This document shows positions 52,467 through 62,177 of a DNA stretch of 64,000 nt, piece after piece. The position numbers were made by a program, and so were the translations under genes. Location: NCBI GenBank assembly GCA_914767885.1, contig CAJZBQ010000036.1:248001-312000 (forward strand), written 5' to 3'. This DNA comes from Blepharisma stoltei. Lineage: Eukaryota > Ciliophora > Heterotrichea > Heterotrichida > Blepharismidae. Positions within the stretch are counted from its first letter, which is position 1, and each line of letters opens with the position of its first letter. Below the pieces are notes generated by a model. The model worked only from the letters and a program-made list of their open reading frames with translations, did not search any database and was not told the DNA's origin.

Positions 52467-55400
52467 ATGTCCGACACTAGCTCTGATATTTTCACTTATG
52501 TCAACACTCCTAAGAAGTTATCTTCTCATGATGTAATTCAGCAGGTTTATTGCCCAAACGGAAGACCTCTATCAGAGATGTCTAAAATGCTCAACCTAAT
52601 AAAAGAATCGAATAACATGACAAACCTAAAAAAACACAGTGAAGCATCTATGCTTAATTCTTTAAGAGGAAGACTTAAATCAGGGATTCCTTTTACATAT
52701 GCTGGGAATGTGCTAATTTCAGTTAATTCTGAGGCACAACCGTCTCTTTATTTTAATAAAGGAATCCGCAGCAAATATAGCCAAGAAATCGAAGAACTGC
52801 CTCCTCATATCTATAGTACAAGCTTATCAGCTTATGAGAAACTTAAGACCACAAAAGAAAACCAAGTTATTGCAGTTCTAGGTGAATCAGGCTCAGGAAA
52901 AACATTTAACGTGATTCATTTGGTTGACCACCTAGTGTCTGTTTCATCTTCAGACTTTTTAAGCCAAAGTTTGGAATCTGATAAAAAATTGTTTCACATT
53001 CTGCATGAAGGAATGCAGGCTCTTCATATTATGGGATCCTCTGTGAGGAAGCATAATCTTGAGTCTACAGCATGCGCGATGATAACTGAACTGAAATTTG
53101 ATATTCTTTTTATAATGAACTTTAAAAATTTTGAGGATTTTTTAGAATAATGTGTATTTAATATATAAAATATAAGCAGTTCAAAGCAGTTGGAGGACAA
53201 ATAAAAGCAACACTAATGGATTTTAGCTTGCCAATCGCTAAAAAAGGGAGATCTTATCAACTTTTGCATTCGCTTTTAGGAGCGAGTAAAAGCACTCTTC
53301 AAAAATGTGGGCTCCATGGAAATGTCATACATAAGCTGTTTGAAAGCCCAAAGCAAAGACCTGAGCAAGAAGATGGGACGATGGAAGCTCTTGATAGAGA
53401 AATCTGGGAGAGATTTATGGAGTGTCTCAATGAATTAGGAATAGAAAAAGCTGAAATTCTAGGGCTAGAAGATGTTTTAGCAATTGTAATTCACCTTCAT
53501 GATATTTATTTTGTTGAAAATGAGGCTGGCTTTTGGATTCCAAGGAATAAATATACCGTCCAAAAAATATGTAAACTGCTTGTATTGCCTGAAGACAAAT
53601 TTTATGAGTGCTTTTCAATTTTTAAAACAAAATCTGAAGCTGAGTTCAGAATCAGAGACTTAGCCAGAACTTTGTACAGTTTGGCATTTTCTTGGCTAAA
53701 TGACAAAATTAACGAAAGGCTTGAAATTCATTGTAGCAGTCTTATTGACATCAGAATTGAAGCTGCACTTTCTCTATTAAGCCCAGAAGCAAAGAAAAAT
53801 ATAAACAAAGAAAAAAAAGAAATTTATGAAAATTGTTTGCCTGCATATTCTATCATGATAGTTGACTTTCCAGGATTTGCGAGAGAAAAAAGCATGGGGA
53901 GTTTTACAACAAATATAACAATTGAGTCTCTGAATTATTATTGCTGCAATAATTACATAAAGCTTTTGGACTCACTTGAAAGGGAAAATATAGGGATGCC
54001 TGTTCTTAACACTCCAAATTGTAAGCATATCGTTGATCTGTGCTTAGGTAAAGGATCTGGTCTTATTCACTTTCTTTCTGCTGATAATGCCACGTTTAAA
54101 GAATATGTCAACGAACTGCACAGAGTCCAAAGTGATGAAAATTTGCCTTATAAGGATATTATTTCTTTTATTGAAAAAAATGATATTATTTATCATTTCT
54201 CTTGGGGATCTGTAAAATATGATTTAACTCATCTCCGAAATGAAGCAGAAGGGCACTATACACTACATTTAAATTCATTTTTCCTCAGAAAATGCAATTC
54301 AAAGCTGATTTCAGTGTTCTCAAGTGTGCTTCCTAATTTTTATCTTAATCAGCTGAAAGTCCCTTCAGATATTCCATCTGAGTCAATTTTTGCTGAAAAG
54401 CTTGCTCTATCGATTTCAAGCCTTATTCAGCCTCTTGTCAAAATTGAGCCCCATATAATTTATTGCATTAAAGCTCCTGAAAAAGAAATTCAGCCTGGTG
54501 CAGTCTTCTTATTTAGAAATTCATTAATTTTGCCTACCTTATTATGGACGTGATATGGTTTCCCTCACTGAATAAACATTGAAGATGTAATTAAAGAATT
54601 TCCAGACATTGCATTAAGAATATCTGGTGCACAAAAGGAGGTCGCAAAAGGTGTTTTAGCCCAAGTTTTACCTTCTCAAGACTTTATAATAACTGGACGA
54701 TATGTATTACTAAAAGAAAAGCATATGAACCAGCTTCAAGATATAATAAAAAGAAAGCAAAAAATTAAAGATGATACTATTGATCTATCGTTGACACATT
54801 CTGATGCAAATTTTATGCAAATAAGTGAATCTAGCCCATTTTCAGCTAAAAAAAGCAATTCTATTTTCAGGCCCAAAGATTTCCATGTTGAAATCTATGA
54901 TGATCGTCCACAGCCAAAAATCACTTCAAAAGAAAATTTAAGGCAAAATATTCAAACAAATTCTTTTGAGAAGCTTGATATTATGGCTGAATCAGAGCGT
55001 TATGTACAGAAACTCTTAACCAAACAGTCTGTGAAAAACACAGAAGAGCTTAATTCGAGTATCATTTCTAATGGCAAAAATAAAGATCAACAAGAAAATA
55101 TTGTGAAAATAGAATCATTCCATGCCATTTCAAAATTATTCAGGTCTATGGGCGGATATATGAAAATGGACTATTCAGGAATTCTGCCTGAAATTATAAG
55201 AATTCAATCTATGTGAAGAGGGTGCAAGGCTCGTGAGTTTTATAATGGATTGAAGTTTCTTCATGAAAAAGCAAAAACTATTCAAAGAATATGAAAAGGA
55301 TGGCATACCAGAATGACATTAAAGCCAGTTTTTCAATTAAATCGAGCTGTCATTATGATACAAAGAGCTTGGAGAAGTAAGTTTACAAAGAAAAAAAGTT

Positions 55401-56515
55401 GCATCATAAAAATACAAAGATGGTACAAAGCTATTGTTGCCGCTCGGAAGTTTGCATTATCTTACGAGGCAAGTATATCAAAGAAGTCAAAATCATCAAA
55501 ACATACTTCAAGATCCAAAGGCAGTTCTACCAAAAAGCAATCAAAGCCAGGTTCAAGACTTGTAACACCTCCATCCTCCAAGCGTCCAACCAATGCTATA
55601 AAACCTGCATCGTCTAAGCAATCAGCATTAAACACCTCTAATCATCAGTCAAGCCTAAATACATCAAACCACCAAAGCTTAAACACATCAATCCATCAGA
55701 CTAGCTTAAACACATCAAATCACCAAGGCAGCTCGATCACGTCAAACCATCAAAGTTTAAACATTTCAAACAATCAGACAAGCATAAACACATCAAATCG
55801 CCAGCCAGGCTTAAACACATCAAACCACCACATAAAAGTAACCCAAAAGCACACTCCAAACAGCTCATCTACCAAAGACCGATCTCCCAAAAGCCGAATA
55901 AACCAAAGCATTGAGTCACCTGATCTCTCTCCATTCTCTCCACGCATTTCTTCATATTCCAGAGAGTTAGCCCAAAACAAGCGAGCACGTCAAGGAAACG
56001 ATTACGTGCCCTTCGAAGAAAGATTCAAAATTTTAGAAAACCAAAGGCAAGAAAGGCTACATAACGAAAGGCAAAAAAAGGTTGAAGAGGAGCTGAAAAA
56101 TTTGACGCATTCTCCCAAAATCAATAGAAATGCTCATGCGATGGGAAACTTTTTAGATAGGCAGCAAGAATATGTAGTCAACGCTAAGCTGAAGCTAAGC
56201 ACACAGCAGATTAATAAAGTTGATGAAGAAATATTGGAAGCGACTTTTTCGCCGAAAATCAACAAAACTCCAAGGTCGAGGAATCCTGATCAAATTGTTA
56301 GTGATTTGTATACGTGGGCGAAACTTAAAGAAAATCAACTTAAGAAAGCAAGAGAAGCAAAAATTGAGGAAGAAGATGAGGAAATGGCGAAGTTTAGGCT
56401 GTCAGATTCATCACTGCGCTATGTTTGCAAAAGAAAGAAAAAAATTGAAGATGAAGCTGTTAAACAAAAGCAGTTTGGGAGGGAGACGAGTCCATATTGG
56501 CCAGGGCAAGTTTAA
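52467..56515 (+). CDS. Divergent unconventional myosin with IQ motifs, 1325 aa
   Basis: Motor domain with intact P-loop GESGSGKT, but the switch I region (LHIMGSSVRKHNLESTAC) lacks the usual NxNSSRFGK and switch II reads DFPGFA instead of DxxGFE. Four IQ motifs follow: IQSMWRGCKAREFY (Trp from UGA), TIQRIWKGW, MIQRAWRSKF, KIQRWYKAI. The tail has tandem SLNTSNHQ-type repeats (55625-55850), then a charged coiled coil with two SPKIN motifs. A 71-bp TA-bounded segment (53104-53174) interrupts TELKFD/KQFKAVGGQIK and is the only insertion; removal gives 3978 nt. Three UGA codons read as Trp. Altered switches suggest weak or absent ATPase. Class not assigned; the motor fold is firm, activity is inference. 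Confidence 0.88.
53104..53174. mobile_element. 71-bp TA-bounded IES candidate in the myosin motor
   Basis: Flanked by TA (53102-53103, 53173-53174). Removal joins ELKFD to KQFKAVGGQIKATLMD, the expected myosin 'KFxxxGxxxGAxI' context, and eliminates three stops. Confidence 0.8.
55625..55850 (+). repeat. Coding tandem repeat, SLNTSNHQ-type
   Basis: About nine degenerate 7-9 residue units (ALNTSNHQ, SLNTSNHQ, SLNTSIHQ, SITSNHQ, SLNISNNQ, SINTSNRQ, GLNTSNHH) in the myosin tail. A low-complexity spacer likely to vary in copy number. Confidence 0.9.
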
Positions 56516-56762
56516 AATAAAATTTGATAATCAAATATGTTAACTCATTTGGTATTTCAAAACTTATTAGCCGATAAATTTTAATTATTTTATTCTCAAA
56601 AAGCAAGCTAGCTAATTCAGATTCTCTTGATATTTATAGAAAATTATTTTAAAAATATAAATTTATGGAGTGTGTTACCTAGCATTATTGCATTATGTCT
56701 CAGCGAATGCTATTTGTTTAGCTTTAGAAAAGTTTGATATAGCAACACTAAAATTTATATAA

Positions 56763-59700
56763 ATGTCTAAGTGGAACTATTTGGCTAGTGCTCACAAGTC
56801 TAGCGCAGTTGCTACATCATTAGTGTGCAATTTTACGTCTCCTGAAGACAGAAACCTTATAGTTGCTAAAGGGAATCGAATTGAAATTCACACTTTGACC
56901 GAAGAAAACATAATCCCAATTCAAGAATTCTCCCTGTTTGGAATTGTTCGGTTTATCGAGAAACTACATCCTCAAACTGGTTCAGATTCTCTATTAATTG
57001 TTACTGATCCCTATAATCTTAGTCTCGCGGTCTTTGAAAACTCAAAATTGTGTTTAAAAGAGTCAGTATCTCTTAAAGAAAAATTATCACTAAGACTAGA
57101 GTATTTTCCTTTCGCAACTTTAGATCCCCACCAGAGAGCTTTCTGCATGCACATATATAAAGGATTAATTCGAATTATAGGAATTAAATCAAATTTCACA
57201 ATTGGAGTCTCATTTAACTCAAGAATTGAGGAGAGCTGGGTAATTGATATGAAATTTTTAAACAATTCTCAAGAGTTGCAGCTAGGGATTCTTTTCAAAA
57301 AGGAGTCAGAATTTATATTTAAAGCTTTTCCTGTTAGCTTAGCAGAGAAAAACATTAGCGATTATATATGAAGCATTGCCATTAGAGAGCCAGTCTGCAA
57401 ATTTTTAAATCTACAGCATGGAAGCATTGGGATTGTTGATATGAACTCCATAAAAATTTATAGAGAGCAAGAGAATGATCCTTCTATGTCAGCAAATGCA
57501 GAATTCGGAAAAGTTAATGTGGTTCATAATATTGATATTTCACGATGGGTTATAGGAAATCAAGACGGAAACCTGTTTATAGTTTTCTTGAATCATGAGC
57601 TTAAAGTTGAGTGCCTTGGGCGATGCTCAATGGCTAGCAGCATATCATACTTGGACAATAACTATCTTTTTATTGGGTCATCATTTGGGGATTCACAACT
57701 AATTAGAGTTTTAACTGAGCGGCAGGAGAATTCTTTTCTATCAGTAGAGCAGAAGTATCAAAATATCGGCCCAATTTTAGATTTCAAAGTAATTGAAGGC
57801 GAGCGGAAGGGCCTTTGCAATATTATTTCGTGCTCAGGCTACAATCTAGATGGATCGTTGAGACTGGTTAATAAAGGGATTAGTGTGACTGTAGAAAACC
57901 AAATGGAAATTGGAAATGTGATTGGCTTATTCACATTGCAGGTAGAAGATAGCGATTTTACCCATATAGTTCTAAGCTTTATTGATGCAACAAGAATATT
58001 GAAAATCCAAGATGAGGCTTTGAAGCCAATTTCTTACCCAGACATTGATTCCAAAATTTCATCAATTTATGTCGGAATTACCAAATTCGGCATTGTTCAA
58101 GTAACAAAATTTTTTATTCAGCTTTTAAATTTCAAGTGGCAAAGTGTTTTTATTATCAGATCTGAGGAAATAAAAGAAAATTCAGAAATTACACTTGCGG
58201 AGTCATCTGGCGAAAAAATTTGTATTGTATTGAATGGACTTGAGCTGATAGTATTTTCAGCTAATGAAAATCGCCTAGAAAAACTTAATAATCAGACTTT
58301 TCAGAATGAGATTGCTTGCATTGGAATGTCGCATGACATGATTGCTGTTGGGCTATGAATAGAATTAAACATCATTGTCATTGACCCTCATAGCATGCAG
58401 GAAACTTGGCGTGATCATTTAGGGGGTGAAGTTCTCCCTAGATCTCTTATGTTTGTGGAGCTTGAAGATATAAAATACTTATTTGCAGGCTTAGCGGATG
58501 GGCATTTGCTCACTTATACACTTCCAAATTTTACTAAAAGAAGCCAATTGATTGGTACTCAGCAAGTGATTCTTAAAGCCTTTAAATATCAAAACAAAGT
58601 TTCTGTATTTGCAGGGTGTGACCAACCAAAAATAGTGTATAGCCACCACCATAGACTGATTACTTCTACAGTCAACTCAGATTCAGTTTCTTTTGTTTCA
58701 CCATTCGGCACCAAAAATTTTCCAGACTGCCTAGCTTTAATAAGTGGACAGTCTTTGATAATGATTTCTATTGAAGATTTGCAAAACTTCACTATAAAAA
58801 CATTCCCACAAGGGCTTTCTATGAGAAGAATTGGAATGGTTGATGATTATTTTGTATGCTTAGCAAGAAACTCAGCTAATATTGACAGTCTTATGCTATT
58901 TTCCAATACTTTGGTGGCTGAAAATACGCATTCATTTGAGCATTCTGAAGCTGTGAATGCTTTATTGGTCGATAAAAACAGAATAATTGTTGGAACTGGG
59001 GTAACTGATGATAGAAATAATGATCCAAAATCTGGTCATTTAAGAGTTTTTGTCATTAGGGACAGAGCTTTCCATGAAGTTTCTCGCTTCAATGTGCGAG
59101 ATGGAGGAGTTTCTTGTATCGTTTCTATCGGAAAAAACCGACTTGTAGGAGGAGTGCATAGCGTGATTCATTACTGAGGAATTGACGATGAAAACCAAAT
59201 CACTTTGATTGATGCCAGTCATAAACTCACCTATGTTTATAGCATGGATGGGCGCATGGTTTTTCCTCTGAACTTTTTGGTGGTGAGACATTTCATAGAG
59301 AAATTTGGTCGAATTTTTTTTTAGGTGAGTATTTGATCGAAATTTAACTGTTTTTCCGAGCAAATATCTCAAGGAAAAAACTTCCCCTAAATTTTCAAGA
59401 AAAATGCCTCATTGCCAAAAAGTCCCAATCAAGTAATATGGAGCCACATGGACACTTGCCAAAACTTAGTAGCAGTGGCTGATCTAATAAAATCTGTTAC
59501 CATTTTTTCAGCAAATGATGAAGGACTTACAGTTGTCGCTAAAAACTATTCAGCAATGTGGCCAACTTGTATACAGTTCATTTGTCAGTCACTAATTGTA
59601 GTTGCTGATACGTTTGGAAATTTATTATTATTAGAAGTTCAAAATAATATGAAATTAAATCCAATTGGAGGCATTCATATTGGAGAAACTATTAATTGCA

Positions 59701-60089
59701 TAAGAAAAGGACCGCTTATCCAAGGAAGGTCTGATGAATTTCCTGATAATGTGGAAAGCCTATTATTTGCTACCGCAAAAGGAAACTTAGGCGTTATCGC
59801 TTCTTTGCCTCTTGATATATATACAATCTTAAACCTCGTCCAAGAAGAACTAACTTCCAAAATCTCTCAAATCGGAAATATGAGTCTTAAAAATTATAGA
59901 TCGCCTGACTTAGAAAAGCAAAAAATTAATTTTGATTTCTTTTTAGATGGAGATTTTATTGAAGCATTTCTAGACATTTCACCTGAAGAGCAGTTATCAA
60001 TTAGTACTGAAGTTGGACTGAAGCTTGGAAAAGATTTAAATGTGCAGGATCTTCAAAAACTTATTCTTTCGTTATCAAAGGTTCATTAA
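56763..60089 (+). CDS. DDB1: DDB1 (damage-specific DNA-binding protein 1), interrupted by a MITE-like element
   Basis: Adaptor of CUL4 ubiquitin ligases, made of three beta-propellers. The N-terminus matches the family: NYLASAHKSSAVATSLVCN, FTSPEDRNLIVAKGNRIEIH. The C-terminal part matches as well: AVADLIKSVTIFSAN, NNMKLNPIGGIHIGETINC, FFLDGDFIEAFLDIS and LNVQDLQKLILSLSKVH. UGA reads as Trp at DYIWSIAI, GLWIEL and HYWGIDD. An insertion at 59281-59433 separates NFL from VIWSHMDTC. Removing 153 bp leaves 3174 nt (1057 aa), a little shorter than the human protein (about 1140). Firm identification. Confidence 0.93.
59281..59433. mobile_element. MITE-like element in DDB1, related to the FCP1 element
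   Basis: Shares ATTTGATCGAAATTTAAC.GTTTTTC, GCAAATATCTCA and CTAAATTTTC with the 50571-50728 element in the same order and spacing. Borders are estimated from the requirement to restore DDB1: about 153 bp, with single-G microhomology at the ends. Confidence 0.7.
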
Positions 60090-60124
60090 AATTAAATTTT
60101 GAAAAAAATAAAAAAATAGTTAAA

Positions 60125-60583
60125 TTACATATCTGATTGGTCTGAGCTTATTTCTGCGATGATTTTATCAAGGTATTTCATGTTTGGAATTTCTGATTCA
60201 AATCCACTACTGGATGTGCAATTTCTTGGAGTCTGACTCCTTGACTTGTTTGATAGAAATGAAGCTTCACTGACTTCACTTTCGAACAAAAATTGATAAT
60301 AAGTATTTTGTAGTAAAACTGTTTTTTTTAGGTTTTCTTCCATAAGTGCTTCAATTCTTGTTAGCTCTTCTGCTTGTCTTCTTGCAATTCTTGACTTGCT
60401 CCTAGTTTCGTTCATCTTGCTTCTATACATTTCGTCTAGCACCTGTTTTATCCCTTCTGAGCTTGCAGTTCTTGATTTGCTTGCTTTGCTCGTCTCATTA
60501 AATATTTTTCTTGCTCTTTCAGTAACCAAATTTTTTTCAGCTTCAAATCTTTGTTTCAAAAAATTTTCGTTTTGTATTTCCAT
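60125..60583 (-). CDS. Small coiled-coil protein, 152 aa
   Basis: An open frame from ATG to TAA, convergent with DDB1 (stop-to-stop distance about 35 bp). Highly charged with heptad-like Leu/Ile/Ala spacing (KQRFEAEKNLVTERARKIF; RRQAEELTRIEALMEENLKK), then a Ser-rich tail (SNKSRSQTPRN). No known domain is recognised. It shares texture with the next gene (short Ser/Arg-Lys-Glu coiled coil), and the two may be distant paralogues or parts of the same structure. No insertion or UGA codon. Confidence 0.65.
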   Translation of the reverse strand: MEIQNENFLKQRFEAEKNLVTERARKIFNETSKASKSRTASSEGIKQVLDEMYRSKMNETRSKSRIARRQAEELTRIEALMEENLKKTVLLQNTYYQFLFESEVSEASFLSNKSRSQTPRNCTSSSGFESEIPNMKYLDKIIAEISSDQSDM

Positions 60584-60611
60584 TTACACTAAATTATTAT
60601 AATAGCTTTAT

Positions 60612-61124
60612 CTATAAATTATACATCCTAAGCAGGTATATTTTTTGAGCAATAGCTTCATCTCTTGCTTTGCTATTTTTTTCGATTAAATTTTTTTTAC
60701 TTCTTTCTATGCTTTCTTTTCTCCTTTGTCTTTCTGTTGAGATATCTCTCTTTTTGTTGACTGTTTCAATTTCTCGTTCTTTGAGCGCAGTTTCAATCCC
60801 CTTTTTAAAAAGTTCATGCTTTTCTCTGATCGTTTGTCTTTTAGAAGACAGCATCTTTGCAGCTTCAATTGCTTTGTTGGCTTTTTGCTGCTCGGTTTCG
60901 AGATGTTTTATTCGATTTTTTAATAATTTTAAATTTTCGTCTGCTTGTTTCCGTTCCTGCGAAAGCAAATACATTTCTATACCTTTTGTTTCAGAAATAG
61001 TGCGATGGTGCTCTTTTGGAGTTGCAGAGCAGTTTCGACGTTTAGAGCTTTTTGTGCTAATTGGTGTATCATTTTCAAATAGTTCATCAGAGAGCTTGAG
61101 ATATGAGTTATTAAGTCCAGACAT
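60612..61124 (-). CDS. Small coiled-coil protein, 170 aa
   Basis: An open frame starting MSGLNNSYLKLSDELFEND and continuing as a nearly continuous charged helix (KQADENLKLLKNRIKHLETE; REKHELFKKGIETALKEREI) to the C-terminal YLLRMYNL. Heptad-like spacing suggests a coiled coil. Gene is 28 bp upstream of the preceding one on the same strand. No catalytic motif or known family seen. The start is the first ATG in an AT-rich leader. Confidence 0.65.
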   Translation of the reverse strand: MSGLNNSYLKLSDELFENDTPISTKSSKRRNCSATPKEHHRTISETKGIEMYLLSQERKQADENLKLLKNRIKHLETEQQKANKAIEAAKMLSSKRQTIREKHELFKKGIETALKEREIETVNKKRDISTERQRRKESIERSKKNLIEKNSKARDEAIAQKIYLLRMYNL

Positions 61125-61394
61125 TTATGATAAATTTGTTAAAAATGATTTAAAGCTATATATTTATTAAGAAAAAATAGTTTTATATTGCCTGGCTTTA
61201 ACAATATTTTGAGCTGCTTAGTTATTTGTTCTTCAATATTTTTATAATAAAACAAATATAAAACTTTAAATCAAAATAAACAAATAAACTTATGATTAGG
61301 CTAGAAGCGATAATTCTTTTAAAGTTCTCAAATATAGCTTCCAATTAAATTTTCCCCTAAGACTATTTAATTATGGAAGAAATTCGTTTGTTAT

Positions 61395-61820
61395 TTATGC
61401 TGAAAGAATAACTGATCCTCCTACTTTCTTAATTCTTTCTTCAGCTTTAGCAGAAAATAGTCTTGCCTTGACATTGACTGGCCTTGAAAGAACACCTCTG
61501 CCAAGAACTTTGAAAAATCCATGAGCTCCTGCATCAATAAGAGGGATATCTGATGATGCCTTTTGTTCTTCTGTTAACAGTGTATTAAGGGTGTCAAGAT
61601 TCACGCAAGGGCAGAACTCTGTGTTTTTCTTTAAGTGGAAGCGTCTCATACCAACTTTTCCGAAGTATCCTGGATGGAACTTGTCAAATAAGATTCTGAG
61701 GTGATGTAAACCACCGGCATTACCACGACCACAAGGATGTTTTCTGTGCTTTCCGATACGACCATGGCCCATGCTTACATGTCCTCTGAGTTTCCTGGTA
61801 TGCTTGAGTCTTGCCACCAT
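61395..61820 (-). CDS. RPL27A: 60S ribosomal protein uL15 (L27a/L28), 141 aa
   Basis: Conserved uL15 sequence: [55 protein letters not shown] and [18 protein letters not shown]. The basic N-terminus and the Gly/His-rich stretch bind rRNA. Complete at the usual length, with no introns, insertions or UGA. Codon use is biased, though less than EF-1alpha. Firm identification. Confidence 0.97.
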   Translation of the reverse strand: MVARLKHTRKLRGHVSMGHGRIGKHRKHPCGRGNAGGLHHLRILFDKFHPGYFGKVGMRRFHLKKNTEFCPCVNLDTLNTLLTEEQKASSDIPLIDAGAHGFFKVLGRGVLSRPVNVKARLFSAKAEERIKKVGGSVILSA

Positions 61821-62177
61821 ATTAATGAATTACAACACCATAGATTATCATCAAGCACATAATCGCTTATAATGATTTCTTATTGAGATTCGATTTTGAG
61901 AATTTTTAGAAAATTTAAAGAGAAACCTTTGAATGGTTTCAGTTATTTGGTATTTCTAGATTTGAGTGTATTATGCAAATAATAATAATAATCTATTTTT
62001 ACTTTAAATTGATGAATAATCTTCTGAATATTTCAGTTTTATATCAACAAACAATTTTGATAATCATGTTATGTTGGTCTTATAGATTATTTTTGTTTGA
62101 TCATAAATAATAAATTAAAATATAGCAGCTGAAATAGTTTTAAGCTCAAACTAGATTAGGAGTAAATTAATAAATTA
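61821..62177. other. Intergenic spacer
   Basis: AT-rich spacer between uL15 and the convergent gene end at 62178. Nothing recognised. Confidence 0.4.

Noticed and set aside
59040-59372. 110-aa minus-strand frame
   Set aside because: Antisense of DDB1 and its inserted element.
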